Positions 37,235 to 50,843 of a DNA stretch of 64,000 nucleotides are shown here, piece after piece; position 1 is the stretch's first letter, and the number at the start of each line of letters is the position of its first letter. The DNA is from Osmia lignaria lignaria (taxonomy: Eukaryota; Arthropoda; Insecta; Hymenoptera; Megachilidae). The notes beneath the pieces are model-generated. The model did not search any database, had not been told where the DNA came from, and saw only the letters and a list, made by a program, of their open reading frames with translations. The stretch lies in the NCBI RefSeq assembly GCF_051020975.1, contig NC_135042.1:4053888-4117887 (forward strand). The letters run 5' to 3'. Position numbers and translations under genes: made by a program.

Positions 37235-37935
37235 ATATCTCTATTAACATTAACACGTTTGCTGTCGCTCACTCAAACAATGCTAAATGTCCGATCACGC
37301 GATATCGCGTGATCTATTGCCAACGTTCGAACGTGGTGGCACACAGCGACCGGTACGCTTCCGAGTCTAACAGCAAACGCGTTAAACTGATACCTGTGAT
37401 TATCAACGGTAATTTGCTTTCTTTGGCGATGAATAGAGTGCCTAGGACGTGTAATGTAAACCGATTTGCAATACACGAATTTGCTAATCAGGAATTTTAA
37501 TTAATTGTACAGCAATTGTTAATTGAACGTATGATAAGTTCGTGTAAGGATTTGTAATAGATAGTACGCGCCTGAATCGTGACTGAGTTCCAAAATGTTC
37601 GGCCTAGCTCAAGAGTCAGACCATACATGTTCGTTAACCCATAGGTGGTAGTATATTTGTTCTTATTTTTCGTTTAATATATTTGATTTACATATTTAAC
37701 GAGCGTAAACGTTTGAGAATAATGCTTAATACGAAAACGCTGTGTCACGTGTGAAACCTTGCGACTGAGTATACCGTATGTAAAGGACACGATTTACATA
37801 GTGTGCAAATAGTATCAGTATTGTTTTCTCTCCTACAATGAGATTGTTGATTTTGTGGTCTTAGCGCTGAATGATCATTCTGTATATGCGTAATGCAATT
37901 TTGTTACCGAGTACAATTGATGATTATCAGATATT

Positions 37936-37945
37936 TGTAAATAAA
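37936..37945 (+). terminator. candidate distal TULP4 poly(A) signal overlapping a Pumilio-type element
   Basis: TGTAAATA (37936-37943), the Pumilio recognition sequence, overlaps AATAAA (37940-37945). A pyrimidine-rich stretch (TTCTTATTCCTCTC) follows about 30 nt later. This suits a cleavage site near 37960. Confidence 0.4.
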
Positions 37946-37960
37946 GAATGAAATTCTACA

Positions 37961-39289
37961 CGGCCAATACTATTCTTATTCCTCTCTATTAACGCACCGC
38001 TAAGATGAACGCCATTGCAATTTAGAATAATCGAGTGCTTTTCTAATGGCATCTTTGCACGTGAAAGGAATTTTTGTATAATTGCTGATTTCTCGCTTAC
38101 CTCTTGTTGAATTTTGCTTCAAACACTTCCACCGAATCACTGTATAGTGGGAATGATAATGTGCATCAAATCACCACGTTAAAACACGTTTTTCATTTAA
38201 AAAACTGATAAAGAAGAAGAATACGTTAACAATCGCGTAATGTCGTTCGCCACTTTGAAACCACTACTGCAGCGCCGCGTAACAGTGAAGCGGTGAACTA
38301 AATTCAAAATTCTTAATCGACTATAGATTCAACAAAACTGGAGATGTCTTTGCAGAGGCAGAGATTTTTAATTTATGCCTCAAAAATAAGTGTCATCAGC
38401 TGTATAAAAAGTGTCATCCTAGTATAAAAATGTGAAATGCATATGTTCCCTCGTTTCAGAAAATTGATCGGTAAGTCGTTGACTAGTTTGAGGCGTCTCT
38501 GTATAGATGGCGATAGGACCGAATTAAAAAAATTTTTAATTTATGGCGGGTTTTTTTAAATACAAGTTTACCAAACAATTATTTTGATTGATTTCTAAAA
38601 CATAAAGTCAGAATTGTGTCTTTAGTTGTGAGTGCAAGGTGTGGTAGAAGAAGTACTGGTAAAACAGTTCACATACTTCAGCATGTGACCAGAAAATGGT
38701 AAGAGATATCACGAGTCCTTAAAAACATAAAACAAAAGGAAAAAAAATCGGATGCTAAGTCTATTCTACACCTTATCTGTGGTCCCATAATTGAAAAAAA
38801 AAAAAGAAAAACTATTTTTTGTTTCATTAGTTTTATCATTTACTACCAGATAGCGATGGAAGTACTCTTTTTTCAAAATCCTCATTTGCATAAAATTAAA
38901 GCACATCATATAATGTTTCAAACTTATAAAATTAAATTTTTTCCAATAAAACGATTCCTATTAATACTTTTTCAAAATATTTAGGAAGCACGTTCCACAC
39001 GAATTAAAGATAACATAAATCGCTACATTTTAAATCTTGAAGATCCGAAAAATCTTAAAAATTATGTTGGTTGAATAAAACTGAAATACACTACAAAACT
39101 TTTCCAAAGACAATTTGTAAAAAATATGAAGTACCCATAATAGAGAAAGCGTACCTGATTTCCTAGTACTTCATGGTCCAAAAAATAAAATAAAGAATAA
39201 AATCTCAACCAAGAACAAAATGGCGACAGTAGAAATGTTACCTTCCTCAGGGTGCGTGTATTCAAGAATGGCCGCATTCGAAGGTGGTG
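37961..39289. other. AT-rich intergenic stretch
   Basis: No gene recognised. Several homopolymer runs and a slightly GC-richer patch near 38220-38300. No clear repeat. Confidence 0.6.
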
Positions 39290-39910
39290 TTCTTTCCACG
39301 GCTAACTGTACCGTCGGCCCGTGGCCGTTTGACGGAAGGCGGTGAATTCCAGATAGTAACTGTCCCCGGTGAAATCATCTCGCAGCTTCTCCAAGGAAGG
39401 CGTTTAATACCCTTTTAGCTAGCGACGCGTCCGTTCGCCAAGTATCGTGCGAACAGGCAAGAAAGACAGCACAGCTCGGCGCGGCGTGTAGAGGACAGTT
39501 AGCCCGGTCGCTTGCAACAACCGGCGTGGCATGGCGGTTCTACCGGCTCCTACTAAGAAATTTATATGGCGGTCTACCGGCAATTGCACAACCACCCCAT
39601 CGTACGTTCGTTTATCGGATGCTGCGCTAATTGGACCACCGACCAATGCCAATGGACTCGCCGTGATTACACCTGCCGGATACGCACTACTGTCCACCAA
39701 GGATTTCGTCCTTCCAAACCACTCGCCAGAAATGCCGTTCTTTTCGACGCTTTTTGCTGTAATCCCGGTGCTCGCTGTAATTCGACAGGCTTCTTTAAGC
39801 GGGTGGGCCGCGAAAAATTTCCTCATCCGGGAATTTATGACTGGATTCGTCCGGAGGACGTGGAACGTACGCTGCTTGACTTATTGCGAGGATACTAACA
39901 ATAAGTGATG
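39290..39910. other. GC/CpG-rich island with three overlapping open frames
   Basis: About 600 bp of GC-balanced, CpG-containing DNA in AT-rich surroundings. Frames stay open at 39531-39908 (+, 125 codons), 39566-39898 (+, 110 codons) and 39419-39826 (-, 135 codons). I recognise none of the products. The high GC explains the lack of stop codons, so this may be a promoter, an enhancer or an exon of an unidentified gene. Confidence 0.4.
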
Positions 39911-41102
39911 TTTCCTAATATCATGTAAAGCTTTCCAAATAGAAATGTTTCAGGTTCCAAGAATAGACTTTTTAAAAATCTTAATTTTCATCTATTAACC
40001 CTTGAAAAGCAGAGTGTGGTATCAATCGAGACTTGAAAGGGATATTAGATTAAAGGAGAAATTTTGTTAGGCTCGAAAGTAGGTAGAAGCAAAGCGACAA
40101 TAACGAGCAGAAAATTATTGTGCGACAAAATCAATGTCCGGTTCTATATAGAGACACGAGCTGACCAGGTGAAAGATTGTACAGATGTTAGAAGGGAGTA
40201 AATGGGCGTCCTGAGGGGCGGCTGTTGTAAAATATATTTAGGGGTCATCCCGCCCAGTTGTAAAGCCGGGACCAGGTACAATGGTCCGTGATGCTTTTTT
40301 TCACGGTACTTCACGGTCCACAATGACGGAACTGTGGCTTTGAAGGTGTGCCAAGATTCTGATGTTCCTTTAGGCCAGGCGAAACTACCTCTGTTTCTTT
40401 CGTTACGCTTGATTTATTGCCGAACGTGTTAAATAGTTCGATTTAACGGACATTCGTTTCGGAAAAAGCGAAGAAATTAAATTAAGAGACCAAAGGAAAC
40501 TTTGCATCTTTGGACTTGTTTTTATAAAAATTTAGCGGTATCTTTGAAGCTGAAGAGAGAAATAATTGGACCTTCTTCTTAGCCAGCAGCTGATACTTTA
40601 AGATCCAGGTGATCGAGGGAAAAGATCAATAGAGACACGTGTCCCATGGTGAGTATCCAAAAACTCATCTCTTATAGAGACGACAATTTTCAGCTATTCG
40701 AATCTTCCACCTTTAGATTTTCTGCAGCTGGAACAAGATTATAAACCTGAAGAAAATTGCTATTGTTGGTCGTATAACACAATTCGTGAATGGTGGCACT
40801 GATGACTTCCTTGATTTTCTAAAAGTCGATAGAATCGCCGATGTTATCCAAATTCGATGATTTCTAAGCAAACGCGTTGCTTCTAATAATTAAATAAGAA
40901 AAAATTGGATCCATGTAGCGTTGAAAAATGATTGAAAGACAAGTTGAAATTCAGTGCGGTAGAATCGCGACAAAAGGAATTCCGATGCACGTGGTTACAC
41001 AGCTCTAGGCGGCATCGAATAGAAAAGAAGCGGGCATCAAAAAGCTGAGAGACTCGCATTGTAAATTAATGCCGGGGTTCTTTAACTAAATTAATTGCGC
41101 CA
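39911..41102. other. intergenic, nothing recognised
   Basis: Moderately AT-rich. Short GC-balanced patch at about 40.2-40.4 kb. No coding sequence or repeat recognised. Confidence 0.6.
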
Positions 41103-42560
41103 ATGGTAATTACACTTAGAACGCGCCGTTCTTCGCATCCTGCTTTTAAACGATGCTCTGGGTCTCTAGACTCTGGTCACTTCTTCTACGAGCATTTTCT
41201 TTGCCCTTCTCTCTTTCGCGTTCTTCCATCTTATTCTGTCGCGATGTCTACCAGTCCTCTTGCACAAGCCGAGGAGGACCGTGTGCCAACCTGTTCAACG
41301 ATAGTCACAGTCTCCATTGACTGTCCGTACAAGCGTGAAACACGTGTTCGCACACGTACAAATATAATTAGCTGGACATTTTTGCGTTTACCAAGGCGAT
41401 ACAATGTTCGTTCGCCTCTTTTCACTTGGCGGCACGCATACCACGATTGTATTTGCCGTTGCTGGTGTGCGCTGTTCAACAGAATCAAAACGTGTTTTTA
41501 TTTGCCGTACGGTTTCCGTAGTCCTTAATGCGATCAACACTCGATACGTCATAATTCTTTCTCAGAATGGAAAACGTTAAGTTGAATTTCAAATTTGTTA
41601 ATTACACAACAGGCTTTCACGCAATTATACTTTTTTTCACGTACGCTATTCTTGGGTGAGCTATGATAGTTTTGCCACTGTTCGAATCCTCGACTTCCGG
41701 GATGCCTTATCAAAAATCTGGACTTGGAAAATTTAAATCATGGCTCGCTGTTCGAGAATTGAGCTATAGGCCTGTATTTCTTTCCATATAAATATCGATG
41801 ATATTTGTTACGAATCAGATGTCGAATGACGTGTTGAAAGCAAGAAACGACAGAGTATAACAGGTCCAGCCACGATGAAAAATCTTTCAACCGGACGGTG
41901 GACGAAGGTAAATGGTCGAGACGAAGTGAGTTTCTCAAGTTGTGCTCTGGAAATATTGGAACAGAAAGGGCCGGCATGGGAGACAGCAACAAAATGAAAG
42001 AGAGAAAGGAAGGGAGAATGAACAGGTCAACGGGTAGATAGGAATACAGTGAAAGAAAGAAGGAAAGAAAGGGATAAAGAAGGAGGAGGAGGAAAGAGAA
42101 CTGACAATGAGAAAGAAAAGACGATGGTGGTTGGCGGAGGAGGGAAGAGGAGGACCGTTTGTCGGACATACCTTGGGGCCACCCTGGCGTCTAATTGCGT
42201 GTAATGCACTCTCGACTTGCCAGGCCTCGAGTTGCCGCCAGAGGAGATCCAAGGGAAAAACTCGGGTCGCGCAACGGCAAAACCATGGCGATCGCGAGGA
42301 CGCGGTGCTATGTCCGGCACGCTCGGACCCACACGACGAAGATGACCGGGACACAGGGTGATGTTCGACGAGGACGTTCGCCAGGACATCGATCTCCAAC
42401 CGCAGAGGAAACGTCCTGTCTTTTCCGCTTTGGCCCGCGTCCTTGGCCCCACGGAATGTCACCACTACCTTCTGATTGATAAAATGAAGACGTGTTCTTC
42501 GCCAGCTTCGAACCATACGGCAGTATCGGCCATAGCCATACAATTTATGAGATCCCTCTA
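41103..42560. other. GC-rich block with purine tract
   Basis: Long frames are open on both strands (41103-41528 +, 41935-42543 -, 42358-42561 +), with Ser/Arg/His- or Pro/Phe-rich translations typical of antisense or noncoding DNA. The plus strand at 41990-42130 is a nearly pure purine tract (GGAGGAGGAGG, GAAAGAAAGAAGG). I support no gene here. Confidence 0.45.
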
Positions 42561-42561
42561 A

Positions 42562-45500
42562 ATGGTTATGTTTCGTGCCGTGTATAACATATTTAACTTT
42601 AGACTAATATCCTTGTATATGTTTCGTAAGTTTAAGTCTCGATTGGCCCAATCCGCTATTCGAGGGTTAATTGATAAATTACATATTCCTATTTGATAGC
42701 AATGCGACGTTCTTTAAAATGATATTCTGGAGATTCTTTCAAAGAACCGATGGGAACTGATTCAGTCAAGTTGGAGAACAACGACGACGATCATTTAGCG
42801 TATCCTAAGATCTGTCGGTGTAAGCTTTTTTTGTCACGGCAGCTTATTATAAGAATAATGATTTATATCTCGTCTGTCGGGGTGTTCTCCTCTATCGAGC
42901 CGAGGAACTTGACTGCAGGGGCGAAATAAAGATGGATTCAAGAGGGTGGGCGGGGGGATCGAGACGAAGCAAGGGAGACCGATCGAGGGGTTAATAACGG
43001 TCGCGTGTTGTAATACCTACCATTATCCACAAACCAACTGCCTAACAAGCTACCTGCTAATAATACACAACAGCGCAGCAGCACACACGATCACGTGCGT
43101 GATCTTTTTCCTTGATTCTTCTCAAATTTTTATCACTGAGATACACCTAATCACCGGTACCGATAGTTCAATTCGATCAATCAAAATATCTTGGTGAGAA
43201 CTGTGATGATTAAGTTAAAAATTGATGGTTAATGCAATTTACGGAAAATGAAAGAAACAATGTATGTTTGAAATTAATTTTACAAATAAATAAAAAATTT
43301 GAAAATAGAATAACTGGTTGGATAGTTTTTTGAATACAGAAAATGGAAAAACATCGATTGAAGGATTCTTTAATTAAGCTATTCCTTGAATTAACGTTAA
43401 TTACGGAGGTCGAAGATAAAGCAACCACGTTGTATTGACGCAGGAAAGCGAGGTTGGCGGCAATAGTACGCACAAAAGGTATTCGACAAAAGTCAATTAG
43501 CGACGAAACAATTATATCCGGTCGAATGGTTCGCTACTGATCGCCCTTCCGTTGCAGAACTTGCCATCACCTGTCATTGGCCAACGATCTGAGAGCAAGG
43601 GAATCAGCCAAATAAAGAGAACGAAGAAGCTGATGAAGGAGCAGCTTTCACGAGTCGCGAAATGACAGGGCGCAACTATGATCACTAACTTCCAACCAGA
43701 TGTTTTTCATAGCTTGCTAATTCTTTTCTTTGTTCCTCTTCGAATGGACTGATTTCTTCACGCGCTATTTAGTACGGCTACGACAATGTGCTCACTGAAC
43801 TGTGGATATTTATGCAAATTTTTCTAAAGAACAAATAACGAAATACAAATAGAAATTTGTTTCATTATTGAACCATATTATAAAATAGTTAAAAAATAAA
43901 TAAATTTGTCAAATTTTCATTATATTAGATCGTATCGAATTACAAACAGAAATTTCTTGAGTAAATGTAATTAAAACAAAGCAGAAATATATAATAGCTT
44001 TGCTAAAGAGTCCATTGGATGTTCTTTCTTCGTCTCCCTTTAACAATAGCTTTTACATACTTCGCACATTAGCAGGTTTCACCTCCTACATAAGGTTCCA
44101 TGCGATTCGAGATCGGCGAACGCTGCCACACCCTTTCGTGCCGCTTCCGCCCTTCGTTGAGAGAAGTTAGCAGTAAATTGTAGCCTCCCTTGCCTTTTCT
44201 TTCCAGTAATTGGCAAGCGATACACTGGGCGTTTTTCTTGGTCCGACCCCGATCCGTAATTGCATCCGACAGGCGAACAGATCCGCGCTGTGCACACGCA
44301 TAGATAGAGGCGAACCATTCTTCCCATAAAATGATCGAAAAACTTGCAATTCTACCTAAGTACGTCTCTTATCATTGTCCCATGAACTTATCAATCCATT
44401 CATCGAGAAACTTCTTTACGTAATAATTGAATAAGATTTTGTTTCTTTTCTGAGGCAATTATTGGGTTAATTGACATTAGAATAATAATTTTTGCATTTG
44501 AAGTAATTGAAAAAATAATATTGTAATTCTGGTAATTTTAACCGAGTATTGATTAGCACCCTGACATTTTACATTTTGCGTGCTTATCTTTGCTATCAGT
44601 TCCACTATTGTATTGATCGGTTAAACGGTTTATGTGCTCTGCGATACAAGCATCTGATTATTTCTCCTAATAATACTTCTAAATTACCTTAGAATATCAG
44701 TAACAGTTTTTTCTTCAAAATACGAAACACGAAATCTTGGTGATAATCGTGTTGTGATAAACTTTTACAACTTTTTGCTATTACTGTTGATTCGCATCTC
44801 ATGTTTAGTAAAATGGTATAATTAATGAACGGAAAAAGAATGATGGTCAAGGATGCAAATGTCCTAATGCTTCCATAAAAAATAGGTGAGAAATATCGTT
44901 CGACCAAATCACTGGCATACAGATCATACGTTTCGAGGACGTTGAAGAGGAATGAAAAGAAGAAGACACGAGCAAATGGAGACGGATAGGTAATCGAAAA
45001 TGCGATGCGAGTGCGACGCCGACGCGGAGGTCTTTGTCGGCAAGCCTGCACGAGCAAATGCAAAAGGTATGAATGCAACTGAAACGGCACGAGCCGGCAC
45101 GAAAGGCGTACGGTAGAGAGCGACGTCTGCTGACGCAGTCCGGGACTTCCTCTTTGGTCAGACTTCCTGTCGGAAACGATCGTCGCAATTCGCGCCTACT
45201 GACCGCCCACTTCATCATTTAATTCATAAATAAACCAGTCATATTTTTGGAAAAATCAAAAGGTTTCCTACTTAGATTCCACCATTCGTCTTATACTGTT
45301 AGGTCTTTAAGTAGAATCAATAATTAATCACAGATTTATTAATTAATTTTCAGTCAACAACAAGTGGTATTGAAAAGCCTATTAATGAGATTCCCTTAAA
45401 CGAAGTGTGAAATATTTCAAGAAAACCCAAAAGTATCTTATTTTTCTTACAAAGGATGTGCAAAAATAACGGTGTTAATAATGTTATCACCTCTTATTAG

Positions 45501-48500
45501 TCAGGATACTTGTGAATGACGTCTCATATGATTCATTCATGATACGCTGATTACAGCGCATCAGTTTGAATAATCAAATTGACTGACATACAATTAAGAA
45601 TGAATGAAATCAGGTTACCAGAATTTTTAGATTTGCTGTTTTAATAATTGATTTCAAGGCTTTAAGCAAAGCCACGTATGAAACAAATCTTATTCCACAA
45701 CTTTGTCTAATTTTTCATATAGTTGTATGGTGTCTTATGTATTTTCAGAATTTTTTATTTTTCATCGGAATTTGATATTCGTGTAATTCAACGTTAATAC
45801 GGAAATCACCGTAGGTGGTCGAAGTTACGGAGGTATGGGGCCTGTTTCACGATGCCGAAAATCGCGACATCTTCGACACCGCATCGACATCCGGAGGAAG
45901 AAGCTTCGGTTGCGCATATTAATTATCCTACTTATCGATGCTAATTAATTCTTCTAATTAACTAGGCGACGCGACGCAGAAACACGCCGTTAGCGCCTTT
46001 CGTTGATATATGTGTAACGTGGTACATAGAAAACTTTTACATACTCTTTGCGTCACATTTCCCTCTGATGTCACACTCTTTCGCCAAAATTGTTGATTAT
46101 GTAAATCAATCGGATCGTTTTGGTAATCATTTTATATTCGTATCTATTAGTCATCCTATAAACAATGAACAGAAACCAAGAAAAAACTTGCTACTTAGTG
46201 AGTGGTACCAATAATTAGAAGAAATTAGAGAAGAAAATAGTTAATGAAAATTTGATCAATAAATCAAGTGGTACTTAAACAAAATAATAGTTCCAGAAAA
46301 CCATTCGTACGACTAGAGTGATATTAAGAGTTTCAAATGAAAAATGGTACAAATTTCTTTGTCAAATTAAGAATAATTAAGAATTTCACAAATTAACAAG
46401 ATCTAAAGAGGTCTAAAATTTTAATCTAGCATCATAAACATGAGACATAGAGAAAGAAGAGCAGGACACTTTTATCCTTCCGACAAGTATTTCCAATAGC
46501 ATTCATGCGTGCAAAAGAAAGGAAAGAAAAAACCAGGAAATCCGGTGTACTGTTGTCTTGTCGAAGAACAAGATTTTTGCGTCGGCGTTCGGTGTTGTTT
46601 GAAACGACAAATTACCCATCTTGTAATACAAGCTTCACTCCACCTTAAAGATTTCCGAAGCAAAAGAGGGCAGATCCATCCCTTCCAACGTTCCGTGGAT
46701 TCTTGCTGGACAGATTTGGTGGGAGAGATGGTGGATCGAGTGGGAAACCAAGTGGAGCCCATCGGAGGGGAAGTGGATTGACTTAAAAGAGAGAGATTCT
46801 TGCACAAGTACCGGCAATGCAACCGGCAAGAACCTCCCGCAAAAGGATTTACGACATTACTTTCGTTCTTTCCCTAAAGATTTTGTCCAGACCGATTTAT
46901 AAGATTGCGATATTAAACGTGGTACCAAAATGGCGGTCACATAAAGACGTTCCATTCAGAGTTATCCTAGAAATTTCTTAGAAAATTTGATGCTATCCTA
47001 ATGAATGAGAGTAGATGATTCAAAAAATAGATTGATTCCATGAAATGATGGTCGATTGGATATTCAGATATTTGGAAAGTTAAACATTATCGAGGTTGAG
47101 ACAAACTACCGTCTTACATATAGTATACCTCCAGTGTAGGTCCTACAGGGTCGATGCCCTGCGAAGGCCGCTAACGACGCCTAATCTTTTCCAAGAAGTT
47201 GTCACAACTCGCCGCTCTTCTGGTATCGAGCCACGTTCAGGATCAACTTAAGCTTCCCGATATACTGTACTTGAAGACAACAACTACTTTTAAGTGCATT
47301 CATTTCTTAATTTCATTTGCCGATCATTCACCATGATTTAATCAAAGAATTGAAAATGAAGAATAATGACTGTTAGAACGAAAGAAAGTAATAATTAACA
47401 CATGTTTAAAGTGGCTCTTTCCATTGTCCGCTCTCCGAGGGTTAATACTAGAATAACCAGCATTGAGAGTCAATCTAGTTTTAGAGTAGAAAATCTTGAT
47501 TTCATCAAGTTTTTTGTAAGGACATCTTTGTTTCATTAAAACAGTTGAACATTTTCCTCTTGTATAGAGTATAATTGTTCTTTAATACTGGAACAACCGG
47601 CATTGTCCGTATACCTTGTTTTAGAGTAGACAATGTTGACTTTATGAAGTTTTCTCCTGAGGAGAAAGTTTAAAAACATTGATCTTCACCTCTTTGCATC
47701 AGTTAAATTTGACGTTTATACAAAGTTTTATAAAAATTATAAGAATACTTCTGATTCGATTCTATTTTAATCCAGACTAGGTATCCAATTAATTTTTCCA
47801 TGTAGGATAACAAGCATCAACTCCAATTTATTTTCTATCCGCCTACTTTCTCTGTTTTTTGTTAGCTGTAAAACGATCTATCATCATCCTCTGATATATT
47901 AAGAATGGCTACCTGTTGAATATTTCCAGTAGCTTCGGCAAGGGGAACGATCTTAGAAAGGGATGATTGTCGCAGGGAAAATTCAAGGAGGTGCATGACC
48001 AGGAGAGAAAATACTATAATTAAAATTCTATCCTCGCTAAAACGAAGAAATAAAAAATTTGTTAATTTTTTTATCCTTTTCACGATTTTTGGCTCATCCT
48101 ACACGACTAAAATTATCTAAAATGAATTGAAATTCCAGTGTCCATTTAAAGAAATATGAGATAGGATTAGGGCAATAACGAATCTGCCTTGCTCAGCATC
48201 CTGGTCCAGGTGCTGATCCCTTGGAGGCTGCTAGGGCGTGGCTTCAGGAAATCTGAGTTCTGCCATTGGTTCGTACCTGTTAAACCATTCACTGACGCAA
48301 TTGCTCTTTCTACTACACCGACATTGTAAGCTTATCGCATCGCTTTGCATTACTCGTGCAATGGAAATATGAATTTTAACAATACTAATAATAACACGTA
48401 ATTTTTATTTGAAACAGTATTAGTTTTCTATAACTCGGATTTTCTATTTTAAGAAAATTTCTACCCTAAAAACAGTGTACGATTTTTACAAACCCACTTG

Positions 48501-48597
48501 GAAATATAAAAATAAGGAAGCAATTAATAATTAAAGTCCTTCAAATATTTCATTAGTTAGATAATATTTAAAATTCCTACAGTATTTTTGCAAATGC
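42562..48597. other. intergenic, mostly AT-rich
   Basis: Contains GC-balanced islands at about 43.4-43.7, 44.1-44.35 and 44.95-45.2 kb, the diverged duplication at 47444-47749, and a near-perfect palindrome TCAGCATCCTGG/CCAGGTGCTGA around 48193-48216. ORFs inside the islands are unrecognised. No gene supported. Confidence 0.55.
47444..47749. repeat. diverged tandem duplication, period about 140 nt
   Basis: Two copies start at 47444 (AATACTAGAATAACCAGCATTG) and 47584 (AATACTGGAACAACCGGCATTG). They also share GTTTTAGAGTAGA-AAT-TTGA-TT-AT-AAGTTTT further on. A weaker third start is at 47744. There are no open frames through it. Confidence 0.7.
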
Positions 48598-48921
48598 TCA
48601 TTCATCATACTGCACATCATGCTGCATCTTCTTGTAGTACGAGTACAAGCATGAATTGCAAATCAATACATTCATGCAGCTTTCTTTCAATGGACATTTG
48701 AATTTTAAAAGAGATTCGTTCCAAGTAACTACTACGAGAACGAAGTCGTGGAAAGTATAAGCTGCTTCTTCGTAAAGTGTCATCAATTCCAGCAAATCAT
48801 GAAAATTCATACGGATCCCTTCCAGGGAGCAAGCGACAAGACAAGACTGTAGTTTTTCCACGAACCAACCCAACTGAAAGAACTTGTACTCAAACCTGCT
48901 TTTCAATGAATAGAATAACAT
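48598..48921 (-). CDS. unrecognised 107-codon ORF, possible exon or gene remnant
   Basis: This minus-strand frame is GC-richer than the AT-rich DNA around it and reads like protein: FVEKLQSCLVACSLEGIRMN, then FHDLLELMTLYEEAAYTFHD, a hydrophobic FVLVVVTW, and a Cys-rich end (CPLKESCMNVLICNSCL). A plausible acceptor (TTCTTTCAG) lies inside the frame before LGWFVEKL, so the true start may be an upstream exon. The H..L..L....Y-A..F then hydrophobic pattern loosely recalls the late transmembrane region of insect gustatory receptors, but the diagnostic TYhhhhhQF motif is absent. I do not assign a function. Confidence 0.25.
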   Translation of the reverse strand: MLFYSLKSRFEYKFFQLGWFVEKLQSCLVACSLEGIRMNFHDLLELMTLYEEAAYTFHDFVLVVVTWNESLLKFKCPLKESCMNVLICNSCLYSYYKKMQHDVQYDE

Positions 48922-50841
48922 TTTAAAATATACGTATGAATTTTAATAAATTAATCAATGAAACATATTAACATTTTAGTCTTTTCGTAAAAATTCATAT
49001 AGCACCGAAATTAAATTAAATTATCGTGGTGATAATTATGAATGTTAAAAGTATGAATAAGTTATTAATGAATACTTTTTTATACTTTGTTCCTTGCATA
49101 AAAAGTTGTATGCGCGTAACTACAATATATTACATTTCATTTCTATTCTAAAAAACTGCAAAAAAAAATGGTAAATGGTAAACGTTATGCAGTGATGAAA
49201 AAAAATTCTATCAATGTATGCATATTTACATATTGTGAATAGAGTAAATGTGAATTGACGTGATTATCGCGTGATACGATTGCGTAAAATGATTACGATA
49301 GATTCCATTGTAAGAAAAAGAAGAGCAATTTGAATACCTTAAATTTTATTTAAAATTAGTGCCACACGAAATAGAAACATTGTTGCTTAATTATTTAAAT
49401 AAAATTAAAAAATGTAAATTTTGCTGCTCAAAAATTGGCCATTCTGAGTTATTCTTGTATCAAGAATCAAACTGAAGTAGAAAAATAAGCAACACACTTT
49501 TCGTTCCGTGCTTTTCTAATTTTAAATAAACCATTCCAAAGCACTCGATACCCCTGGTCGTTCTTTTCACTCACGAATTCTCAAACATCTACAAGTTTCT
49601 ATGAATAGATAGACGCGCCTTGTACGTAATCATTTAATTTTAGATCTACTCTTAACTAACGGGAAGTAAGAAAATATATAAGTAAATGTAGATAAGATTT
49701 GTATTATATTTCGATTCATAGTTTTGGCATAATAATTTTAGAAAAAAAAAATATTCCGTTGTTTATTTATTCATATTAACTCTTTTGCACCCACTAAAAT
49801 GAAAGAATAGTAATACCTTTTTTAATGATTTATTCATAGTATTTATTAATGTTTCAAGTAGTTTTCTTTTTAAAATTCATCATAGACAGAGCTTTCTTTC
49901 ATAAATGTTTTTAGCGAAGATAATAAAAGCACCAGAAGGAACGATCCTTACGTAAGTCTTGAGTTTACTCCAATTTCTAATTAATACAGAAATAACTTAA
50001 TTAGTTCGTTATCGATGATTTGTGCAACAACATGGATTTTACGACAAATGCCCTTTGTAAAAATAGTTATTAGTTAACGTATTATTGAAAGAAATAAATC
50101 AGTTTCAGGTCAAGAAAGTAGGTCTGAAAAAATCATTATATAATTAAGAAAAAAGGCCATTATAAAATTCCTGAAACAATTAAACCCGACAAAATCATTT
50201 TTTCCCCCAATTTTTCATCCACGTCACAATCAATTAATATTATTATTTATTCTAAAATGTATTAGATTTCTATTGGCTTCATTAAGTAATATATGAAATT
50301 TCAAAATCCTGTTAATTAGCCATCATTAAAAATGAATGAGTAATGGTTAACGCATTGATCGCCACAGTGAATGCAGATATGTGCAGTCAGACACGCTAAC
50401 GTATCAGTTATTACGGATACGATTGATTAATTTTTTTACATTATCGATTTCCTAGTAATACCAATCAAAGTTTGTTTCTTCATTTTTTTATTAATTTATT
50501 TCGATTATACGAAACTTTAATCGCCAATCATTGATTCCATGGTAATTAAAGTGTTGATTATTTCTTTTTTAATTATCAGATAAATAATTGTGTGCAAAAT
50601 TCAAATAAGATATTATTTTCTTAAAATTATATACTAATTAGAATAACTTTCAATCATAAAAGGAGTGGGTAATTTTCTTACCACACGACATTAATGGAGC
50701 AGAAATGATGTAAGAATCTACTAAGATCGTAAGAGGTCGGACTAATTTCTTTCATGCAAATAAAGATCGACAAGAGAGAAAGAGAGCGCAGACCTTAACT
50801 CCCCACTCTCACGCGATTCTGAATACGGTCGAAGCTGCTTA
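48922..50841. other. very AT-rich intergenic stretch
   Basis: No gene or structured repeat recognised. Confidence 0.65.
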
Positions 50842-50843
50842 TA

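Larger units (their letters stand above)
34051..37960 (+). other. probable long TULP4 3' untranslated region
   Basis: No coding sequence follows the stop codon. The first 1.5 kb is unusually GC-rich for a flank and keeps a plus-strand purine bias. Poly(A) hexamers occur at 34137-34142, 35704-35709 and 37940-37945. The last is best placed, so a 3.9-kb 3' UTR is possible but unproven. A MITE is embedded at 36787-37123 and a perfect hairpin at 37209-37234. Confidence 0.5.

Noticed and set aside
41935..42543. 202-codon minus-strand ORF
   Set aside because: Ser/Phe/Pro-rich translation is the antisense of a purine tract and a GC-rich block; other frames are open too.
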